Positions 1 to 11,722 of a stretch of 64,000 nucleotides of DNA are shown here, one piece after another. Each line of letters starts with the position of its first letter. The stretch's first letter is position 1. The notes beneath the pieces were generated by a model. It worked only from the letters and a program-made list of their open reading frames with translations, had not been told where the DNA came from and did no database searches. Source of the DNA: Nipponacmea schrenckii. Lineage: Eukaryota; Mollusca; Gastropoda; Lottiidae. The DNA lies in NCBI GenBank assembly GCA_030562195.1, contig CM060203.1, positions 15,566,534 through 15,630,533 of the forward strand, read 5' to 3'. A program made the position numbers and the translations under genes.

Positions 1-905
1 TAAGACGGATAATTGTCGACCATAAAAGACGTAGGTTTTAATTTCATTTCATTTCAAAAGTTCAATAAGCAACATAGTTTTAAATTTACAAACATACGGT
101 AAATAAGAAGTATAGTTTGTAGAACAATTGTTGCATTTCCATTATGACATAACCAATAGTTTTACATTTACAATGTTTGAAGTTTGGAAACTTACATCAG
201 AATATTATTATAAGAAGCATAGTTCTCAGTTAATTTACATTTCCATGGTACCATAAGCAACATAGTTCGAAATTAAGAACCTTACCATTATATTATTATA
301 AGAAGCATAGTTTTTATTAGTCTATATTTACTCTTTCATGCTTCATAGCTACATAGTTTCAAGTTATTATTATGAGAAGCATAGTTTGCATTTAAACTTA
401 CATATTTATGCTATCATAAACAACATAGTTTGAAGTTGAGAACTTTAATCCATAAAATCATTATAAGAAGCATAGTTTTCGATAAAATTTACATATCGAT
501 GCTACCATTAGCTACATAGTTTCAAGTTATTGTTATAAGAAGATAGTTTGCATATAAACTTATATTTTATGCTATCATAAACAACATAGTTTGAAGCCGA
601 GAACCTGAATCCATTAAATTATTATAAGAAGCATAGTTTTCGATAAAATTTACATATTCTTGCTACCATTAGCTACATAGTTTCAAGTTATTGTAATAGA
701 AGCATAGTTTTCATTTAAACCTACATTTTTATGCTATTAAACAGCATAGTTTGAAGTTGAGAAGCACAGTTTTCGATAAAATTTACATATTCATGCTACC
801 ATAAGCAACATAGTTCTAAGAAAGCATAGCTTTCAGTAAACCTATTTTTTCCATCCTATCATTGTTACAAGACAACTTATATAATAAGAACCATAGTTTC
901 AAAAA
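1..905. repeat. Degenerate minisatellite with agaagcatagttt and acatagttt motifs
   Basis: Fills the intron left of the last visible GalNAc-T exon. The words agaagcatagttt, acatagtttcaagtt and atgctatcataaacaacat recur about every 60-120 bases with many substitutions. No exon is visible in it. Confidence 0.8.
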
Positions 906-910
906 CTTAC

Positions 911-3900
911 GTTTCCATAATGTACACCACTGCCAGGGAAGTACATTTCAGGAAAAACATTTCTTCTATACCATTCAAAATCATGACATTGTAATTTTTC
1001 ACGTAACTTAATTCTTTCAGATATATCACCAAATGGCTAAATTGATCAGAGATTTATAACTTCATTCATTTATATTTATTCATATCAATTTTAATTCATT
1101 CTCATTCATTTCATTTATTCATTTTTATCCAATTCTTTTAATTCATTTAATTTAATTTATTCAAATCGTTCACTTCAATCGATTTCATTCAATTCATTCC
1201 ATTTCATTCGATTAATTCAATTCATTTTCATTCAAGTCTTTTAATTTATTCAACTCAATCGATTTCATTTAATTCATCCAATTCACCCAATTCATTCAAT
1301 TCATCCAATTCACCCAATTCATTCAATCCAAACAAAGGATTCGATGCATTCAATTTATTTCATTCAATTTCATTCTTTCAATTTCATTCAATTCATCCAA
1401 TTCACCCAATTCATTCAATTTATTTAATTTCATTCAATTCATCCAATTCATTCAATTCATTCAATTCATTCAATTCATTCAATTCACTCAATTCACTCAA
1501 TTCATTCAATTCTTGCTTGTTTCTCTTTTTTCTATTTTTATCAATTTATCTATTTTTACTTTTGAAAAACAGTAACAGTACTCACATCAATGTTTCCTTT
1601 TTGGTTGACAAATTTATACTTATAATCATCAAACCATACATTGGCTACTCGACCAAGATTTCGTAACATCTCATGATAGCCACCAACGTAGGGTAACCTC
1701 TTCCTAAAGATGTGGGCTACGTGAGAACAGGGTGACAGTAATAGACTGCCCCCACACATCCAAATCTATAATAAGAAAAGCGACGTAAATCAATTTCCGA
1801 ATAATCTTTTAATCTCAACCAAATTTCAACTGTGCATAAGCTGTCGAGAAAATCGACGAAGATGAAAATCACTACACTGAGAACCCCAGATGGGTCAAAT
1901 GACCCGGAAAAGTGGGTCCACCACTCTTTTACTCATCCCTTGTGTCATATGACTCATGTTGTGGGTCATTTTTAAGCACATTGGCGTAACTGATTATACT
2001 TGACTCATTAGCAGAGTCATTGGACTCAACGGTGACCAAATGACTCGATCAATGAGTCGAGTTGACTCAAATGAACGTTCGCGCAAGTGAGTCAATTTAC
2101 CCATAAGGCCCATATTGTTATATTTTTATTTTTATTTCTACAAGTGGTTTTTTTTAATGGTCTATCACATGGGCTATTGTTTATCCGCAAGTTCAAAACT
2201 AAGAGATTTCATGTCGTTTGAATTTTTTTTAATGCCAGGCTATATGAAATGAACTAAATCAGAAAAGTAATAAGCGCAATTGATGTTTATTAATCCGTCT
2301 TCAATGATAATTTTGAGGAGATTTTTAAATGTTGAATTGTTTGCTGCGTGGGCTTCTATAGGCCTACAAGGTGTTTTATCAACTTACTATAGTTGAAACT
2401 TGATGAAAATGAAATGGAGTCCTACTATTCTGCACTAGTTTGGGCTAACTGTGCACGGGCAAATACCTTTCAGTGTGCATTTAGGGAAATTTTGCCAGGG
2501 TAGGGAATCTTTAAAGAAAAAAACTAGGAACACAGATATCTTTGACGTGAGGTACATAAATATGACGTCGTTAGGCTCTGACGTCATTTTCGTACCACAA
2601 AATTTGAAAAGGAGTCGTTTGCACCATAGAACTGTATGCACCCAAGCAGACTACAGCAGTAGGAATAAAAAAAGGTGAGAATTGTTTTTCTTTATTGTTT
2701 TTCAAAGTGACCTTGGTTAAGGATTAGGGTTAGTTAGGGCTAAGGTTTGGTAGGGTTAAAATGCAGTGGAATTGGAACTAACAATGTTTTAAAAGAAATT
2801 TGGGGTCTCTAACCGTGGCAGATACCCTGTCCCTGCCCCTGGTACAGCTTAGCTTAGTAGATCTATAATTAATAAAGTAAGGATTCAAATTCGGTAGTAT
2901 GAATGTGTGGCCCAGAAACATTCTTATATTTTGTCTCTAGAGCTTCAAGATTTCAATGTTTTCTTTGACATTAGATCTAGACTATGTATTGTGTATTGTA
3001 CTTTTACTTTTAGGGATGTAGGTGATGCAGTATTGCTGTCAGAGCTGTTGAAAGAAAAAATGCTTTTTTATTAGCGCTACGAAAAAGGTATGTGTTTATA
3101 TTGACGAAACAAAACTACCAGTGGCCAAATAAATACAGGCATATACAGGCCCCATTACATTGCCTGGTCAACCATGTGCATATATATCTAGGGCTACTGA
3201 ATACATTTACACTCGGCTTCTCCCTTGTCGTCCCCTTTTATATTTTATGAATTGATACCTGGGACGTTTCTATGTGGGTTGATTTCTGGATATTGATAAA
3301 TTATATATGTGTATTATTTATTTTCAGAAGCCTGCTAAAATCAAATATCCAGTCATCATACATAATGGTAACCAATTGGACCAAGGAACTCCTGAGAACC
3401 GCTTGTTTGCAGAGCAATCATTGGATTTCAACCAAGCTGTCGAGTGCCTCTTAGCCACATAATATGTATCCAAAATGAGTTATCCAAAAAATCGAACATG
3501 ACACTTCAATTTGACCAATGTGCCTTTTGAATTTAGTTGATCTTGACTTATATATTTTTGGCTATTTATTATTGATATACATGTATGTTCAGATAATTCT
3601 TGATTAAAATTCTGTTTGTCAGACTTTACCGCTTAATTGTTCATATTTTTCAGATCTTTAGTGAAAGGAATAAGTCAATATTCAAGTTTCTCAGTGATCA
3701 TGACGCGAAATGAGTCAGTGTATACTCACTCGGCGAGTCAAATGACTCACTATGAGTATATGGTTACTCATTACGTGAGTCAAATTAGGCATCAGCAGGG
3801 ACTAGTTTTTCTGAGTCAACTGACTCATCTGGACAAGTCAAATGACTCATTATGAGTGTATTATTACTCATTACGTGAGTCAAATTAGGCATCGCTAAAG

Positions 3901-6900
3901 ACTCATTTTTCTGAGTCAAATGACTCAACTGGGGTTCTCAGTGTAGTTTTGTGGTTCAGAAAAAGTCTGAAACTAAAAGTGCTAGTGCAAGCAGAGATTG
4001 AAAGCTATGAAGTTGAACCATCATAGCTACTTCGGATGGGTGCAGGGCAAAACTCATTTAGTTTTCGAACGGCAGCCTGTCAAAAGTCTGTTTTCACCCC
4101 CAATCTGTGCAGCTAAACGCTTTAATGCCCCGGTCGAATTGTCGTTATACATGAACTAAGAGATACCAAAAGTATATTACGTACCTTAACCGATAATTCA
4201 ATATTTTCACCACCCCAAATATCTAATTGGTTATCATAAGTACCAATATGATTGAAAAATACTTTACTGATGCTGAATAATCCCCCTGCCATAGCGGGCG
4301 ACCTGTAAACATTGTACAAACTAATAAATATAACAGGGAACACAGGGGAAAATTATGGTATAACGCACTTCTTTAATAACAAGGTACATAATACATTGTA
4401 TAGAACAATTTATTCTCTAATGTTCCTTGTTATATTTACCCTCAACTTCTAAACATCATTCAAATCCTAAAATAATAATTCGCCATATTTGACCAACCGT
4501 ATCTTAGTCTCAGAAACGGTAAGTTTTCAGCTAGGCTAATCAGTAATTATGTTCACAAGCCAGAATTATCAGTGTTTGAAAATTAAATGATGACTTTTCT
4601 TGGGATTATATAGAGGTATTGAAGGTTTTTCATGCAGTGCTAGTACTTCTGAGGACTATTTACGTGTCAAACCTGTATCATGGGTATACCTACGGAATGT
4701 TGGATGCAGGTGATTTTCGAGCTCTGTCAGTTCTTTCGGGTGTTTTCATCCAGTAAAACCGAAGTGCGGGAAATTTGAAAATACCAACTTGCTCTGCTTG
4801 ATCCGTATCTACAGCAAATGTGGTAGAATCTATGCTGTTTATTGTTGGCATGGTAACAGTTCTTGGATTCTTCATGATTGGTTCTAATAGTGGTTCTAAC
4901 CACCCTGAAAAGGAAGAGATACAGGCATTTGTAAATATTAGAAATAGATGTAGAGCAAAGCCTACAGGTTAAAGCTATCGCGAAATATGCTGTTGTATGT
5001 TTGGAGGACCGATATGCCGTAAATGTGTGCAGATTGTCTGTTACCGATTAATGACTAGCTGGTAGAAGGGATCCTCACGAACCTTTGTTATTATCCAAAA
5101 TAAGTCACTTACCGTCCATACATTCAATATGAGCATCGAGATATGTAACAATTGTGGATTGAGGTGAAGTATGATTTAAACCGAACAGTCGGGCTCGTAT
5201 TAACCCCTCCCATCTCTCGGTTCGTATTAATTTAATTTTAGGAAACTGGCTCATGTATTCCACGAGTGGATCTTTAAGATGATCTGAAATTAATGAATCT
5301 TGTATTACTTTTCAGCCCGGTGTCCCCTTGTCAGTGATGCAGGTCGGAGGGATTGACATTGAAAAAGCGCCTAGTTGTTCGGATGGGACAATAAACTGAG
5401 GCTACAGAATGTGCACGTTAAAGATCCCTCGACAGTTGGAAATCGTAAAAGATCAGGATAATTCCACCGTCATGGCATAATTTCCCTCATAGCACACTGT
5501 GTGGCGTTGCCCGTTTTCATTAGCCCTTAAGGTGCAGACAAGTAGGACGTAAAACTCCATTCATTTCATTTTGTTTTATCTTTACTTCTATCTTCGTTTG
5601 TAACTTGGTGATAGAGGCGATTTTTTTTTTGTTATGAATAAAAGGGAATTAGAAAAAAACTACTGACTTCCTGCAAACCTAATCGTTCATAGTTTAAGCT
5701 TATATGATACGGAAATGTTTCATTGATGCCTTATTTTGTTTGGACATGGTAGCTTTAAAATAATCCTACCGTACGTAGAATTATCATCAACCAAAATAAT
5801 TTCTTCTATTAGTCTTGGTGGAGTTCTATCTAATACACTATGTACACTTCTCAATAACGATGTCCAGGCCTCATTATAGAAACAAATAATAATACTGGTT
5901 TTAGGTAAGTCCTTAGGGTAAAGGATATCTTTACAACTGAAAATATACATGCACAAAGTTCAAACAAAATGAATCTTGCAAACATACATTGCTACATCTT
6001 CACAATGATAAGCTGTTATGAACTGCGTCTAATAACTTGCCTGTAATAACCACCTTTCATGTACCACGGAATGCGGCGTTTAAATTGGATTGTACACCAG
6101 GCGATACAACCAATCACAGGCCTTGATAGAAATACTGTGGGTAAAATGGCTCATTGTTTTCAGACATTCTGTAGGGACTTTGCTGCATTTTCTAACGTCC
6201 AATCCAATCAAATCGCTGCATTTACAACTTCCGTGATAAGAGAAAGGTGGTTATAGTAGTCAACGCATAAGACGCAGTAAGTTTTAGCTTGGCATAAGGT
6301 GTTCCCACGGCTTTTCACGATATATGGATGGGACCAGAATTCAATACAGAATTCCGTATATGAGATGCCCGTGCTTATATTCCGTACCCTATCTGTGTTC
6401 TTATTTATGAAACAAGCAGTAGGCCTATATGGAAGCGTGTTTATTAGTCGATTTGAAAATCACGTGACATCATAAGTCTTTATTATCTTAGTAACGAATT
6501 CGAGATTAATATACTAAAGTGAAACACGGTAGAAATATCTAGTAAGGAAGAAATGCTGAAGAGATGATGACTATACGTACTCTTGTATCCGAGGATCTGG
6601 TAATGTTCTTCTAACGGACACCAGATTACCAACATACTCTTTAATAGCATATCTTACATAACCTGTGTCCACTTTCTTCTGCTCTACTTTACTTAGTCTT
6701 TTAGTATCTATACTTAATCCTTTACCATTCTCACCTTTAAATATCAAACAGAGAGTTCACATTTTTACATTTCTGACCAAGCACTTTCTAATTAAAATAA
6801 GACTGAAATTTCGTTTCGTTATATTATATGAGTCTCCATTGTAATATAACCAAACTTAAAATAGTAGCCAAGCAGGTGTCATTCTCCCACCAATCAGCTT

Positions 6901-7483
6901 GGCTTTTACAGATTCGGCAGTCTCATACCGCCATTATTTTGGAAGTCAGATCGTTCTACTTTGAGTTTCTTTATATCACTATTAATAGTCGATATTCAGA
7001 AACGAATTTTGCAGGATGCGCTGCGCTGGAAAAGGTATACATAAATGCTCATATCAGTGTCGCATGAATGCATAATGCTTATATCACTGTTGCATAAATG
7101 CTTATATAAGTGTCGCATGAATGCTTAAAAGCTTTTATCAGTGTCCTATAAAAGCTTAGAAGACCTCTTTACATTCCTTTTAATATTTTAACAAAATTAC
7201 CTATTGTGTCTAAATCCACTCCATATACTTCTTTTACCTCGGTATAATTTGGTTGAAGTTTTAAAAATGGCCATAAAATTTCCCGTTTTTTCCCCACAAA
7301 GTAGCCAACATTTTTTCGCAACTGTTTTTTCCCAAGTATTACTCTAGCGAACGGTTCCTTAAACGACGGAACAGATGTGTCGATAGCCAATTTCACTACT
7401 AGCATAGTCCAAACACAAATAATAGTTATTCCAACTTTCAATATGAATTTACGTCGTAACATTTTAGCAAGAATAGAGTTCAT
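911..7483 (-). CDS. Polypeptide N-acetylgalactosaminyltransferase (ppGalNAc-T), 3' end outside the window
   Basis: Type II Golgi enzyme that transfers GalNAc from UDP-GalNAc to Ser/Thr and so starts mucin-type O-glycans (family knowledge). Eight coding exons with agreeing phases: 7201-7483, 6581-6734, 5770-5936, 5113-5283, 4694-4904, 4185-4302, 1586-1765, 911-1036, about 470 residues. Exon 1 starts at the ATG at 7483 (in-frame stop upstream) and encodes a short cytosolic tail, then a signal anchor at about residues 14-32. Diagnostic motifs: SLPD-like TLPDPR stem boundary, [24 protein letters not shown], the metal-binding LDAHIEC (DxH), [29 protein letters not shown] and [20 protein letters not shown]. 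The last exon (GDISER..LQC) opens the linker to the ricin-type lectin domain, which must lie left of position 1. The paralogue number cannot be assigned. DDNS rather than DDFS and the divergent [20 protein letters not shown] are noted. Confidence 0.93.
1045..1515. repeat. ATTCA/TTCAATTCA simple-sequence tract
   Basis: About 470 bases of degenerate (ATTCA)n, ATTCAATTC and CATCCAATT repeats in a GalNAc-T intron, between exons 911-1036 and 1586-1765. It is low complexity, with no coding signal. Confidence 0.85.
1871..3947. mobile_element. 2.08 kb non-autonomous DNA element with terminal inverted repeats
   Basis: The left end ACTACACTGAGAACCCCAG is matched in inverse orientation by CTGGGGTTCTCAGTGTAGT at the right end. 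Both subterminal regions (about 1888-2100 and 3690-3925) carry many GAGTCA/TGACTCA words, often as the palindrome GAGTCAaatTGACTC. The interior holds no transposase reading frame that I recognise, so this looks like a deletion derivative. It sits wholly inside the GalNAc-T intron between exons 1586-1765 and 4185-4302. No convincing target-site duplication was found, so the superfamily is unassigned. Confidence 0.65.
5314..5576 (+). mobile_element. SINE body copy (tRNA-SINE family of this window)
   Basis: Shares with the other copies, in order: ccccttgtcagtgatgcagg, cggatgggacaataaac, aaagatccctcgacagttgg, ttccctcat..gcacac, gcgttgcccg..attagccc, and the tail ggacgtaaaactccattcat. The tRNA-like head is missing here. 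It lies in the GalNAc-T intron between exons 5113-5283 and 5770-5936. Confidence 0.8.
6022..6278. mobile_element. 257-bp foldback/MITE element
   Basis: The left arm, starting ACTGCGTCT and containing TAATAACCACCTTTC, is repeated in inverse orientation at the right end as GAAAGGTGGTTATAG and AGACGCAGT. Related left-arm sequences (cttgactgcaatagccacct) occur near 18515 and 31720 and, tandemly amplified, at 39000-39520. It is intronic in the GalNAc-T gene. Confidence 0.55.
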
Positions 7484-8725
7484 ATCGATATCCCACGTTT
7501 ACCTTATTGTCCACAGCTATACATCTACTGCCAATGTTTATGGTGTTTTAAGTAGCACTTCTTTAAAGCAATATCTAATTACAAATTGTGTTGCTTATCT
7601 TTTCAGTCTTGTGTACACAAATCGAGCACATTAACGGATAACCATGGAAAACTTTACCAAGAGATTTGATCAAGGACAAGCTAGTAGACAAGGTCCTCGC
7701 GAACCTAAGTTGATATTCTCGTACAAAAAATGGCTGATTCTTTCTTTCGTTTCTTATTTGTGTCCTTGATACACGTAGAATCTTTTTTTTTTCGAAATCC
7801 CTGTAGAATTTTCCTTTTGATAGTAAAAACTCTTTGCTTATCGAAACCTTATTTAATAACCACTTCCATGAGTGTAATTTCCATTACATTGAGTTTGCAA
7901 TTATTGCTAACGAAATGGAAAACACTGAATACACATGTACGGTGGCAGCCATTTTGATATTATAATTGCCGCCTTAATCGATAGCAACCGATCTATATTT
8001 CACAACATATGTAGCTATATTTGCTTTTAAAGAACCTAATTCTTATATTTCAAGTTGTATCCGACATCTGTCACCCTGACCAATAATTCATAACTGTATT
8101 TTACAAACATATATACGTGAACTTTAACGTAGACGACACAACATTTGGTTTGAATGGTATTTTCGATAGTGACGTCGACGTCAATGTTATCTGATCCAGA
8201 TTTGGTCAGTTTCAAATGTAAGAATTAGGAATGGAAGAATCTACAATTTTAAGCTTTAATTTTTCTATCTCAGATAATATTTGGTTTGAATTGGCGAACC
8301 AAAAATTAGTTGCTGTACAAAACTTCAAGATATTATGACCATGAAAATTTTAAACTGTGGAAATGAACCACTACATTTGATCAAAATCCACTTGACTGAT
8401 ACCCACTATTTTAAGGAAAATGCTTCCGCCTATAAAATCTCTATTTCAAAATCGTGCAATGTCCAATGTCGAATTCCAGTCTAGACCAAAAAATATTTAA
8501 AATGGGCATGTAAAATTCCCTAAAGGGGGAAAAAGGGGGATTTCTAAAAACAGCACAGACTAAATTATCATAAAATGTTTTGGTGAGTACACAAAATATA
8601 TCTTGAGTTACTTCCCTTGGATTATTCAATATTAAGTGTAGGTAAAATATCAATGTGATGCATATTTTACTGAAAGAACCAAAATGGAATGCAATTTCAA
8701 TCAGTTTGGACAATGCTATAAACGA
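7484..8725. other. Intergenic region upstream of the GalNAc-T gene
   Basis: AT-rich sequence between the GalNAc-T start codon and the minisatellite at 8730. It should hold that gene's 5' UTR and promoter on the minus strand. I see no convincing TATA box, exon or RNA gene. A copy of a dispersed motif, related to ccaaggaccagctggtag, lies near 7655-7700. Confidence 0.4.
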
Positions 8726-8729
8726 ATGC

Positions 8730-9290
8730 AAGTATGGATAGGAGATGCTTTACACGTATGGATATGAGATGCTTTGCTGTATGGATACCAGATGTTTTGC
8801 TCGTATGGATAGGATATGCTTTTGCTTTGCAAGTATGGATAGGAGATGCTTTGCTCGTATGGATATGAGATGCTTTGCTCGTATGGATAGGAGATGCTTT
8901 TGCTTTGCTCGTATGGATAGGAGATGTCTTGCTCGTATGGATAAGGGATGCTTTGCTCGTATAGATTGGGGGTACTTTGCTCGTTAGACACCAGATGCTT
9001 AGCTTGTATAGATAGGAGGTGCTTTGGCCGCATGGATAGAAGATGCTTTCCTCGTTAGATAGGAGATGCTTTGCTCGTATAGATAGGGGTACTTTGCTCG
9101 TTAGACAGGAGATGCTTCGCTTGTATAGATAGGAGGTGCTTTGACCGTATGGATAGGAAATGCTTTCCTCGTTAGATAGGAGATGCTTTCCTCGTTAGAT
9201 AGGAGATGCTTTGTTCGTATTGATATAAGATTCTTTGCTCGTTTGGATAGGAGATGCCGTGCCCGTATGGATAGGAGATGTTTTGCCCGT
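8730..9290. repeat. Minisatellite, about 24-bp unit (ggataggagatgctttgctcgtat)
   Basis: Roughly 22 units, some with tttgcttttgc or cgttaga variants. Because the unit is a multiple of three it opens reading frames of Ser-Tyr-Pro-Tyr-Glu-Gln repeats on the minus strand, with no other sign of coding. Confidence 0.92.
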
Positions 9291-9299
9291 ACGTTGAAT

Positions 9300-10005
9300 C
9301 ACAACTGTAAATATATTGTCTTGGAGTAGCATTTGAAAACGACTCTCCACAAATATTCATAAGGACTGTAAAGGCAGCAGCAACTAATACTTTTTCTAAT
9401 CGATCGGAAATAATCTATAAGTATTTTTTCACGTAGCCAATGAGATAATGATGATGAAAAACGCCATAATACAAAGCTCAGAGGTTTTCAAAGTGTAGAT
9501 TAACTGTGAAGACAGATTTTTTCTTTACCTTGTCACATTAAAGATGCTATTACGAATAAAAAAAAGTGCCAATTTACGGAATTCGCTTATGTTAATTGTT
9601 ATTTGTTGTTATGGCACTGGTAATGTCACGGGTTTCTAAAACTGTGAAATTATGATTAATTTCGCTTGCAGACATTATTTAGAAATGCTATGATAGATGA
9701 AATGGTGCTAGAATCCATTTTTTTTTAAAAATTTACATGTGCTACGTGTAACACCTCGCAGGGTTCATTTATATTTTGGAATTTGTTTTGAAATTTTTTC
9801 GATTGCTCATGTCGTACGTCCGTATATATATGCATATGTATATTGACAATATATAAGACAAATTCGATTTCGTTACATTTTGTATCATAATATTGTCAAA
9901 GATGTTTTTTAATGACTGAAGCCCACTAACACAGGTTTGATTGAACTACGTTTTGGGTTGTGTGATTGAAGTTCCCCTTTTAATCACTGTTGATAATTAA
10001 CTTAA
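9300..10005. other. Unannotated intergenic sequence
   Basis: AT-rich, no recognised gene or repeat family. Nothing here could be supported as functional. Confidence 0.3.
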
Positions 10006-10011
10006 TCTTAT

Positions 10012-10316
10012 CGGTTACTGAAATCAACGGTTACTGAAAACAACGCTTACTGATAACAACGCTTACTGAAAACAACGGTTACTGAAAACAACGGTTACTG
10101 AAAACAGCGGTTATTGAAAACAACGGTTACTGAAAACAACGGTTACTGAAAACAACGGTTAATGAAAACAACGGTTACTGAAAACAACGCTTACTGATAA
10201 CAACGCTTACTGAAAACAACGCTTACTGAAAACAGCGGTTATTGAAAACAACGGTTACTGAAAACAACGGTTAATGAAAACAACGGTTACTGAAAACAAC
10301 GGTTACTGAAAACAAC
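10012..10316. repeat. 16-bp minisatellite (ggttactgaaaacaac)
   Basis: About 19 near-identical 16-bp units, including actgataacaacgctt and attgaaaacagcggtt variants that themselves recur as blocks, which indicates higher-order duplication. Confidence 0.95.
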
Positions 10317-10810
10317 GAAGACTTTATCCTTTATAATTTCCTCTTCAACAAGTATTTAAATTGGGCAAGTTTTCGATCAAATACTCAGAACAACTAACAT
10401 ATTTCCTAGACACATGCCAATACACAATCTTCTACGTTCCGATCGAAACACGACCCCATTCCTCAAATATCGTATGGTTCGTGTAACCATTTTGTTTGGA
10501 AAGGGGCTTGTATACTAATTAAGGCATTTCCCATACCCAATTATCGAGCAAGCACATCATCTCACAGACTCTGTTCATATTAAAAGAAATTGTGAAAACT
10601 TGACAAAAACATTTTTATTTATTGATTATCACAGGTATACACTATCTACTACTACCTTTGTTCTCCAATCTACGTGCGTTTGTGGTACGGTGCGGTGTCC
10701 GGTGTACGATGCGGCATAATCGATACAGTAGAAATAGAAGGGGCGAATACATTAGGAACGCGTAAATGATTCGGACGCGATCCGCTTCTTCGATTTTCTA
10801 ATTTTTTGTG

Positions 10811-10995
10811 CCGCAGTTGCTTTATGGGTTAAACGCTTGCTCGCTAACCCGAAGGTCCAGGGTTCAATCCCAACAAAGGTCTTAATGAACTTTTGGATTT
10901 TTCTACTTGTTCCCCCTTGTCAGTGATACAGGTCTGTGGTACTGTCAAGCATCTTGTCGTTCAGATGGGACAATAAAAAGAGGCCCCGTACTGTA
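10811..10995 (+). mobile_element. tRNA-derived SINE, 5' part with A and B boxes
   Basis: The head is tRNA-like. An A-box-like ttgctttatgggtt lies at 10817-10830, followed by ctcgctaaccc, then a B box GGTTCAATCCC at 10861-10871. The body follows with ccccttgtcagtgat and cagatgggacaataaa, then the copy stops. It does not fold as an intact tRNA and its sequence recurs across the window, so it is a SINE and not a tRNA gene. Confidence 0.75.
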
Positions 10996-11316
10996 TCGAT
11001 AATCTCGTACCGTACTTCGAACACCGTACCGTAGTTCTACTCAGTTATTTGCAACTTTTGTATACAATAATGTACACAAGAATGAATAAATATACATATA
11101 ACGTAGTAAACATTCCGCCTGGCCGCGTCAATTGAGTTTTTTATTTAATGTTAATTGAATTTTATAAATACTGGGATGATTTTGAAACGCACGCTTGCAC
11201 ACGAATAATCATCGTTACTATGAGATAGTTGTGAAACAACAATTTTTTTTAACAAGGTTTACAAAGTTAGGTCCTACCTACCAGCTTGTAGAGTAGAGAG
11301 CCGGTCCAGCATTTTT

Positions 11317-11639
11317 TTAAAAGGATACTGCGTCTTAGTATGAACATAAAATTTTAGTTCTCAAGAATGGTCAATATTAGTAATATATTCATAAGCGAAC
11401 TTACCTGGTGTCATAAAGTAACAGAATCCCTTAAAATCTGGAAAACACACAAAACTATTTTTTTTTTTTAAACGCTTAATCAATTTATTAAGCGTTTTTC
11501 AATAATCAAAGGTATCTTTTGGGGTATTTTGTTTATGTTATTTATAACAGTAGGTATATTTATTGATGAATAGAGCTCTTATTGACCAAGTTTAGATTTT
11601 CAAATTTTATGTTCAATCTAAGACCTTTTATCCTTTTAA
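11317..11639. mobile_element. TTAA-flanked MITE, copy 1
   Basis: Perfect TTAA on both sides (11317-11320, 11636-11639). Terminal inverted repeats begin AAGGATACTGCGTCTTAG and run about 35 bases into GAACATAAAATTT. The centre holds a palindrome aaacgcttaatcaatttatt..aagcg. Other copies lie at 29808-30099 (right half), 31861-32207, 41896-42237 and 51740-52102. The TTAA target suggests piggyBac-type mobilisation (inference). Confidence 0.8.
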
Positions 11640-11722
11640 TATTAATTTTTTTCAATGTATTGATTTTATTCAACACTGACTCTCATACAACATAAACCAC
11701 CCAGTCAGACAAGTACACACAA

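Noticed and set aside
2708..2760. Interstitial telomere (ttagggtta..)
   Set aside because: Only two or three degenerate TTAGGG-like units.
8716..9360. Open frames of SYPYEQSI repeats
   Set aside because: Produced by a 24-bp minisatellite (unit divisible by three); open on both strands and without splice or family support.
10012..10316. CRISPR-like array
   Set aside because: No unique spacers; a simple 16-bp tandem repeat in animal nuclear DNA.
10811..10875. tRNA gene
   Set aside because: A and B boxes are present, but the sequence recurs as the head of a SINE family and does not form a complete cloverleaf.
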